Source: JAGNRR01 sp965230665 (GTDB lineage: Bacteria; Bacteroidota; Bacteroidia; Chitinophagales; Chitinophagaceae). From it: 64,000 nt of DNA. The translations under genes were made by a program, and so were the position numbers. This document shows positions 58,504 to 64,000 of the stretch, piece by piece. Numbering within the stretch: the stretch's first letter is position 1; each line of letters starts with the position of its first letter. Under the pieces are notes generated by a model. The model did no database searches. It saw nothing but the letters and a program-made list of their open reading frames with translations, and was not told the DNA's origin. Location: assembly GCA_965230665.1 (NCBI GenBank), contig CBDDLM010000004.1, positions 1,922,001 through 1,986,000 of the forward strand. The letters run 5' to 3'.

Positions 58504-60774
58504 TTATTCATGAAAGATGAACTTGCTTACTGCTTTTTCCTTTCCTTCTTTATCCGTTACGAAAACATAGTAGACCCCAGATACTGGACGTTGACCAGTA
58601 TACGTTTGCCCATTCCAAACTGCCTGTCCGCCTTGCGCTTTTGTTCTATAAACCAAATGGCCAGACACATCTGTTATTCGAACATCAGCATTTGCCGTAA
58701 GTCCTTTAATCGCGATGGTACCAGCGTAACCGCTGGGTACAGGGTTCGGATAGACTAAAATATTCTCACTTGTTGAGTTGCCCTCAGTCGCTTCAGATCG
58801 ATAAGAGATGAGGCCAGCTGCTGTCCCAATGAAAACATCACCCGTTTTAGGGTGCACAACAATCTTTGTTATATCATTTGAAGGAAGCGGACTATTGTCA
58901 ACAGTAAATCGTTTAAGGATTGTTTCTGCATCTTCACTTATTTGCCAAATACCATTGCCTGTACCAATCCACTTATTATTAGCACCATCTACCGCAATAG
59001 TTCTTACGTTTTCGTTTTGAAAAAGAAGTCCAGCATTTGCATCATACTGTACGATCCGTAGTTCAGCATCACAACCAGAGGTTAAAACTGATCCTGGACA
59101 ATTAAAGATTCCAATACCGTCGTTGGTCCCTACCCAGATAGCACCATCTTTATCCTTTGCGATACAATTGATATTATTATTGGGCAGATTTCCATTTCCT
59201 GCACCTTGTCCAAGGCGAGTGGATTTATCATCGGTCTTATTGTCTAATGTTCCATTATCGTCAAATACAAACAAGCCAACATTACGAGGTGCAACCATCC
59301 ATTTTTGATTATGATCATCAATTAAGATTTGCGAGGCTGTTTTTTCAGGAGTACCAGTTGCATAAGGCATGATATAGGACTGCCAAGTCCCATCGGCTTT
59401 GCGAACAACCAAAGATGCATTGGAGCCATAATTTGACATCCATAAGTTATTTTGATCATCAAACTGTAAATCCGCAATTCTATAGGTCCCACCAAAAGGT
59501 TGCAGGCCAGTATTTTGCTTATATACAGTTGTAGAGTTATCAGGAGCTATTTCCAAAAGCCCTCCGCTATATGAGGCTAGGAATAGATGATTATTTCTTG
59601 AATCCAGTGTTACATCTAAAATATCTACGACACTATCCATAGCTGGAATATTATCAAATTGATTATAAGCTTGCCAACTTGTATAGTTGTATCGGGAAAC
59701 CCCATCACGTTTTGAGTTTCCGAGCCAAGATGTGTGACCTCCTCCACTAATAAATAGGTCATTATTTTTAATAGAAAGGTTAAAGGCCGAATTTGAATAA
59801 GGTCCTTCAGGAAAAATAGGTTGTCTGTTTACTGGGCTGGTTATATGAGTGAGACCAGCAAAACCATCAGCAATATAAAATGTTGTATTTGTTTCTGCTA
59901 CATCCAATGCATTTAAACCTATGAAGTATACTTCTACAGGTGTTCCTTGAAAGTCGAATGTGTGAACTTTTTTCGAAGTAGTTCCATTCTCAACAAAGTA
60001 AGCTTCTTGTGTTCCTAAAACTATTCTAATAGATGGATCTGTTGTAATTCCTATTGTATCCCAATTAGAAATAAGTGGGCTAGTAGAAAAGAGCATGAGC
60101 GTATCCGTCGAAGCAAAAATATAATCCGTAGGGTGACTCGCAATTTTAGAGAATTTTAATCCAGACAACAGGGTCCATTTTGTAAAGTCTTGTAAAACAT
60201 TTGCGTTCTCATCAATTGAAAATAAACCCAAGTCTGATGATGCCAAAAATTGTCCCTTGTAATTTGTAAACGAATTAATTTTAGCAATAGTTGTTGCATC
60301 CTGTAAAACATATGTTTCCTTGATCTCTTTTCGAGCTGGATTTAAAACGACAATTCCAAAATCTGTTGATAGGTATACAAGTTTGTTATAAAAGTATACA
60401 TCATTAATATTTTTACTTCCTCCCGTATTTAAATTTTTGATATCAGGCAGGTTGATAAAATTATTATCAATAAGTAGGTCTATATTCCCATTTTCATAGA
60501 TAATAATAAGGTAGTCTTCGGTTTGATTATATCGAATGAGTTGAATGCTGATATCACTTAGGCCATTCACTTTCGAGTATTGATCAAATGAATTTTCTTT
60601 TAAAGAATATCGATACAGACTTCTATCTGCGCAATAAATATACTCTTCACCGTCATACGCTACGCTGGTAGCTCCGCCAAATGAGAAGTGAGTAGTCCAC
60701 TGACCTATAGGCGCATCTTGAGCGTTCATGCCTAAGGTAAATAGCAGTAGAAATGATAAAAAGGTGTATTTCAT
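58504..60774 (-). CDS. porZ: PorZ-like T9SS component, beta-propeller protein
   Basis: ATG at 60774 begins a signal peptide (KYTFLSFLLLFTLGMNAQ); the longer start overlaps the promoter box. Mature protein starts IGQWTTHFSFGGATSVAY, the PorZ N-terminal block, and continues with two seven-bladed propeller regions with repeats such as NLWMSNYGSNASLVV and AIWVGTNDGIGIF. The last 85 residues form a T9SS type A C-terminal domain (LVYPNPVPSGYAGTIAI). PorZ anchors the sortase-like PorU complex at the outer membrane. 756 residues. It precedes recO. Confidence 0.9.
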   Translation of the reverse strand: MKYTFLSFLLLFTLGMNAQDAPIGQWTTHFSFGGATSVAYDGEEYIYCADRSLYRYSLKENSFDQYSKVNGLSDISIQLIRYNQTEDYLIIIYENGNIDLLIDNNFINLPDIKNLNTGGSKNINDVYFYNKLVYLSTDFGIVVLNPARKEIKETYVLQDATTIAKINSFTNYKGQFLASSDLGLFSIDENANVLQDFTKWTLLSGLKFSKIASHPTDYIFASTDTLMLFSTSPLISNWDTIGITTDPSIRIVLGTQEAYFVENGTTSKKVHTFDFQGTPVEVYFIGLNALDVAETNTTFYIADGFAGLTHITSPVNRQPIFPEGPYSNSAFNLSIKNNDLFISGGGHTSWLGNSKRDGVSRYNYTSWQAYNQFDNIPAMDSVVDILDVTLDSRNNHLFLASYSGGLLEIAPDNSTTVYKQNTGLQPFGGTYRIADLQFDDQNNLWMSNYGSNASLVVRKADGTWQSYIMPYATGTPEKTASQILIDDHNQKWMVAPRNVGLFVFDDNGTLDNKTDDKSTRLGQGAGNGNLPNNNINCIAKDKDGAIWVGTNDGIGIFNCPGSVLTSGCDAELRIVQYDANAGLLFQNENVRTIAVDGANNKWIGTGNGIWQISEDAETILKRFTVDNSPLPSNDITKIVVHPKTGDVFIGTAAGLISYRSEATEGNSTSENILVYPNPVPSGYAGTIAIKGLTANADVRITDVSGHLVYRTKAQGGQAVWNGQTYTGQRPVSGVYYVFVTDKEGKEKAVSKFIFHE

Positions 60775-60783
60775 ATACGTTCC

Positions 60784-60791
60784 CAAAGCTA
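60784..60791 (-). promoter_or_regulatory. -7 promoter box for porZ
   Basis: On the minus strand this reads TAGCTTTG, a perfect TAnnTTTG match, nine bases from the ATG at 60774. It overlaps the longer alternative start, supporting the shorter one. Confidence 0.55.
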
Positions 60792-60851
60792 ACGAAAAAA
60801 AGCGGCCTGTAGTATGACCTGTATAGAATTTTACATACTTATGTATATCCG

Positions 60852-60859
60852 TATATTTG
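60852..60859 (+). promoter_or_regulatory. -7 promoter box for the RND exporter
   Basis: TATATTTG is a perfect TAnnTTTG match, six bases before the ATG at 60866; it overlaps the TTG of a longer alternative frame. Confidence 0.55.
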
Positions 60860-60865
60860 CCGCCA

Positions 60866-63175
60866 ATGTGGCAGAAATTAGCTGATTTTATTCTTCGTTA
60901 TAGGCTTCTTGTTTTGATAGGGCTTCTGGTTATTACCATTTTCATGGCCTTTAAAGCTTCTCAGGTAAAAATGAGTTATGAATTTAATAATGCCATTCCT
61001 ACTTCAAGCCAGAAGTATCAGGATTATCAAAAATTCAAAGAACAGTTTGGCCAAGACGGAACGATGCTCGTAGTAGGATTTAGAAAAGAACGGTTCTTTG
61101 AAAGTAAATTCTTTGAACAGTTCAAGGCGTGGTCCAAAGCAGTAAAGAATATTGACGGAGTCGATAATATATTGAGTATTGCCGATGCGATCAATATTAA
61201 GAAATCGACAACAGAGAACAAGGCTTCACTTAATACCTACGAGATTTTTGAAGAAGGAGTTGATGCTGCGGCAAAAGCTACTTTTTTAAATTTACCATTC
61301 TACAAACATCTTTTATACAACCCAAGTTCAAATTCCTATCTTACGGCTATTTATTTAAAGCCCGAGATTGTTAATTCTCCTAAGCGAATTGCGCTTGTAA
61401 ATAAAATTGAAGCTCTGAGTGAAACGTTCAGTAAAGCATCAGGTACGAAGCTGCACTACTCTGGTTTACCCTATATTCGAACAAGGTTTGCTGAAGCTGT
61501 AAAGAAGGAAATGAGATTTATTCTAATTATCTCACTGGCTTTTACCTCTTTAGTTTTACTACTTTTCTTTCGATCTATAATGGCTGTGCTTTATTCTATG
61601 GCTGTGGTGATCATGGGGGTGATTTGGTCGGTAGCCATCTTAGTAATGTGTGGTTATAAAATAACACTGCTAACCGCTCTGTTGCCACCCTTAATTGTCG
61701 TTATTGGGTTGCCCAATTGTATTTATTTTTTGAATAAATATCATTCCGAGTATGCGATTACTGGAGAGAAGACCAGTGCGATAAAGAGAATGGTTGAGCG
61801 CATGGGTATCGTAACTTTATTCACAAACCTTACGACCATGATAGGTTTTGGAGTATTTTATTTTACATATAGTAAGATCTTAAAAGAGTTTGGTTTAGTT
61901 GCAGGATTGAGTATTTTATCTGTATTTATAATATCATTGTTTGCGTTACCAGCAATCTTTTCTTACCTCAAGGAACCCAAATCCCGTCACACGAAATATC
62001 TCGATAACAAGTATATATCTAAATGGTTGGAACGCATAGAACGGTGGAGCTTTGATCATAAAAAAATAATAAGTCTAGTCGCTGGGTTGGTTATAATCGT
62101 CTCAGTTGTAGGACTACTTCGCTTAGAACAAAAGGGCCATATTGTAGATGACTTACCAAAGGAAAATCGTATTTATAAAGACCTTAAGTTTTTTGAGAAC
62201 GAATTCACCGGTATTATGCCCTTGGAAATTTTGATTGATGCAAAGAAGAAAAATAAGATCACAAGTTTGGGTAGCATGAGTAAAATCAATGAGTTGGTTC
62301 AATCGCTAGGTGAAATTACTGAGTTTGGTAAGCCACTCTCTTACATAGAATTACTAAAGTTTGCCAAGCAGGCTTATTACGATGGAGACAGCTTAAACTA
62401 TGCTATACCCAATGTATATGATGTTTCCTTTGTTGCACCTTATCTACAAATGAAACCAGATAAGAATCAGGGAGAGATGGGTCAACTGATAAAGTCGTTT
62501 GTTGATGAAGATAAAAAATTGGCTAGGATTAGTATCAATATTGCCGATGTAGGATCTAAAAAACTTCCTGAACTTTTGAATGTAGTACGCAAGAACGCAG
62601 ATGATATCTTCGATCCAGAAAAATACGATGTTTCATTTACAGGAACCAGTGTCGTTTTTCTGGAGGGAAGTCGTTTTATTATTAATAGTCTTCGAGATAG
62701 TATCCTATTGGCTCTTGGGATGATCTTCATATGTATGTTCTTTTTGTTTAAGTCTTGGAGAACAGTTTTAATAGCCTTGGTTGTGAATACAGTACCGCTG
62801 GCTATGACTGCCGGAATTATGGGGTGGTTTAATATTCCGCTAAAACCTTCAACAGTGTTAGTCTTTAGTATCGCCTTGGGTATTGCAATTGATGTTACCA
62901 TTCGTTTTATTGTAAATTATCGTCAGGACTTGCCGGCGTTCAACTATAATGTTGGAGAAACCGTTCGGCATACTATTCAGGAAACTGGGATCAGCATTTT
63001 ATTTACTTCGTTTATATTGGCAGTAGGCTTTGTCGTCTTCCTTTTTTCTCAATTCGATGGAACCCGTTTCTTAGGTCTACTAACCTCTATGACCTTGTTG
63101 TGGGCTATGATTGCCAACTTAACTTTGTTGCCTATTTTGTTAGCATGGTTTGATAAGCCCAAGCAAATTTCATAG
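60866..63175 (+). CDS. RND/MMPL-family exporter
   Basis: A 769-residue inner-membrane transporter with the duplicated layout: a first helix (LIGLLVITIFMAFKA), a large periplasmic loop to about residue 215, five helices (FILIISLAFTSLVLLLFF onward), a second large loop, and a second set of helices ending near residue 765. The SSD-like region GLPNCIYFLNKYHSEY and SIALGIAIDVTIRFIVNY are typical of the MMPL/HpnN type, which often export lipids. No membrane-fusion partner is adjacent. ATG at 60866 replaces a TTG three codons earlier because the promoter box overlaps it. Confidence 0.9.
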   Translation: MWQKLADFILRYRLLVLIGLLVITIFMAFKASQVKMSYEFNNAIPTSSQKYQDYQKFKEQFGQDGTMLVVGFRKERFFESKFFEQFKAWSKAVKNIDGVDNILSIADAINIKKSTTENKASLNTYEIFEEGVDAAAKATFLNLPFYKHLLYNPSSNSYLTAIYLKPEIVNSPKRIALVNKIEALSETFSKASGTKLHYSGLPYIRTRFAEAVKKEMRFILIISLAFTSLVLLLFFRSIMAVLYSMAVVIMGVIWSVAILVMCGYKITLLTALLPPLIVVIGLPNCIYFLNKYHSEYAITGEKTSAIKRMVERMGIVTLFTNLTTMIGFGVFYFTYSKILKEFGLVAGLSILSVFIISLFALPAIFSYLKEPKSRHTKYLDNKYISKWLERIERWSFDHKKIISLVAGLVIIVSVVGLLRLEQKGHIVDDLPKENRIYKDLKFFENEFTGIMPLEILIDAKKKNKITSLGSMSKINELVQSLGEITEFGKPLSYIELLKFAKQAYYDGDSLNYAIPNVYDVSFVAPYLQMKPDKNQGEMGQLIKSFVDEDKKLARISINIADVGSKKLPELLNVVRKNADDIFDPEKYDVSFTGTSVVFLEGSRFIINSLRDSILLALGMIFICMFFLFKSWRTVLIALVVNTVPLAMTAGIMGWFNIPLKPSTVLVFSIALGIAIDVTIRFIVNYRQDLPAFNYNVGETVRHTIQETGISILFTSFILAVGFVVFLFSQFDGTRFLGLLTSMTLLWAMIANLTLLPILLAWFDKPKQIS

Positions 63176-63290
63176 CACATTCCTTACCTGCTTATATTGT
63201 ATATAATCTTTATCAATATTCTTTTGAGCTGATAAGTGCAGTTAAGTCCTACCTTTATACTTGTTCGAGGGCTTTTAAAACACTTAGGTT

Positions 63291-63935
63291 ATGAAATATT
63301 TTTTATCAGCATGTTTTTTTCTAATTATTTTTAGTGAGAACGTCTTTAGCCAGAAAGACATGCAGTCCGTTGATATAGTAGTTTTTAGCGATTTGAGTGC
63401 GGCATTGAAACAAGCAGACAAGGTTAAACATCTTGATCTTAGCAACCAACAAATTAAAATAACGGATGAGCAGTTCAAAAAACTATGCAATATTGAAACG
63501 CTTAGCCTAAGGAACAATAATTTGACTGAAGTACCTCATGGAATCATCTACCTAAGCAAGTTGCGATCACTTGATCTTAGTAACAATAATATTGAAACAT
63601 TACCTTGGTATATCAAGAAACTAACCAGTCTTGAAGAAATTTACCTTAACAATGAAGTTAACCTAAACGTTGAACAATCCATAACAGTATTAAACGTACT
63701 CCCAAAATTGCGTTCCTTGCATCTTGAAAATGATCACTTAAGTACCTTTCCTAAGAATATTTTCAAATTAAATTATTTGGAAAATTTGTATCTCAATAAT
63801 AATGATATCAAAAAGTTACCACGTGATATAAAACTACCGAAGAACTTAAAGTATATTGATTTGAAGATGAATAAGATTAGCGAGTTGATTGATAAAGAAA
63901 ACCGATTCGGGAAAGGGATTATTATTAAATTTTAA
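63291..63935 (+). CDS. Exported leucine-rich-repeat protein
   Basis: A signal peptide (KYFLSACFFLIIFSENVFSQ) leads to about six leucine-rich repeats of 22-24 residues: KHLDLSNQQIKI, ETLSLRNNNLTEVP, RSLDLSNNNIETLP, EEIYLNNEVNL, RSLHLENDHLSTFP, ENLYLNNNDIKKLP and KYIDLKMNKISEL. The protein is 214 residues. Likely a secreted or surface protein that binds other proteins; no sorting domain is visible. The promoter region has a TAnnTTTA-like box about 35 bases upstream. Confidence 0.85.
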   Translation: MKYFLSACFFLIIFSENVFSQKDMQSVDIVVFSDLSAALKQADKVKHLDLSNQQIKITDEQFKKLCNIETLSLRNNNLTEVPHGIIYLSKLRSLDLSNNNIETLPWYIKKLTSLEEIYLNNEVNLNVEQSITVLNVLPKLRSLHLENDHLSTFPKNIFKLNYLENLYLNNNDIKKLPRDIKLPKNLKYIDLKMNKISELIDKENRFGKGIIIKF

Positions 63936-63938
63936 TCT

Positions 63939-64000
63939 TTATTTCTTCAATACAAAACTGAGTCCGGTTTTGAAAAAGAAATCCGGATCATTTTGAACAC
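63939..64000 (-). CDS. C-terminus of an outer-membrane protein (partial)
   Basis: On the minus strand an open frame ends in TAA at 63939 and encodes QNDPDFFFKTGLSFVLKK. The final strand FKTGLSFVL has the alternating pattern of a last barrel strand in outer-membrane proteins. Only about 20 residues are inside the window, so this is tentative. It converges on the leucine-rich-repeat gene. Confidence 0.4.
   Translation of the reverse strand, partial: VQNDPDFFFKTGLSFVLKK

Overview
The window is an AT-rich, gene-dense chromosomal stretch from a member of the phylum Bacteroidota, probably a free-living aquatic or environmental one. The evidence is consistent: type IX secretion (T9SS) cargo with type A and type B (CHU_C) C-terminal sorting domains, a PorZ-like T9SS component, a TonB receptor with an N-terminal carboxypeptidase-regulatory-like domain, TlpA/DUF4369 thioredoxins, Bacteroidota-specific families (DUF2480, DUF4290), and many genes preceded by the Bacteroidota -7 promoter box TAnnTTTG. 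I cannot assign class or genus from sequence alone. No tRNA, rRNA, insertion sequence, prophage, CRISPR array or origin was seen, and no intergenic stretch exceeds about 240 bases.

Layout. 1-3.0 kb: end of rsfS, then ftsH and a LUD-domain protein. 3.1-5.1 kb: an outer-membrane protein facing a lytic transglycosylase/DUF2480 pair. 5.3-9.4 kb: ddl, a kinase-less PASTA protein, a T9SS cargo protein and a rhodanese, tightly overlapping. 9.4-15 kb: a chagasin-like protein, a TonB receptor with a beta-helix lipoprotein partner, and a TlpA thioredoxin. 15.1-20.8 kb: purH, comEC, a small lipoprotein and an ABC exporter. 20.8-25.4 kb: rbfA and a 1361-residue T9SS type B protein with 14 tandem 47-residue repeats. 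25.4-34.6 kb: a GT2 fusion protein, inositol monophosphatase, UbiD, a GT-C-like membrane protein, DUF4290 and murA. 34.6-43.6 kb: fatty-acid hydroxylase, gcvT, a degenerate M28-PDZ protein, two TlpA/DUF4369 proteins, crcB, lysA and a DNA methyltransferase. 43.6-51 kb: SulP transporter, fumarylacetoacetase, a thioredoxin/ApbE/DUF4266/DUF3570 cassette and a flavin reductase-like protein. 51-56.3 kb: a propeller-type LytS histidine kinase, its LytTR regulator and a T9SS fibre-like protein with a candidate LytTR operator. 56.4-64 kb: SRPBCC protein, soluble periplasmic-binding-like protein, recO, porZ, an RND/MMPL exporter, a leucine-rich-repeat protein and the end of an outer-membrane protein.

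Themes. Surface biology dominates: PorZ and three T9SS cargo proteins sit in one window. Cell-wall synthesis (ddl, murA, PASTA, transglycosylase) is the second theme. The most interesting signals are (i) the thioredoxin-ApbE-DUF4266-DUF3570 cassette, a candidate extracytoplasmic flavin/redox system of unknown function; (ii) a two-component module whose downstream gene carries a 9-bp direct repeat spaced exactly two helical turns; and (iii) a set of genes whose -7 box ends exactly four bases before the start codon, predicting leaderless mRNAs. Several starts were moved from the longest reading frame to an internal codon because a promoter box overlaps the longer version or because a signal peptide begins there.
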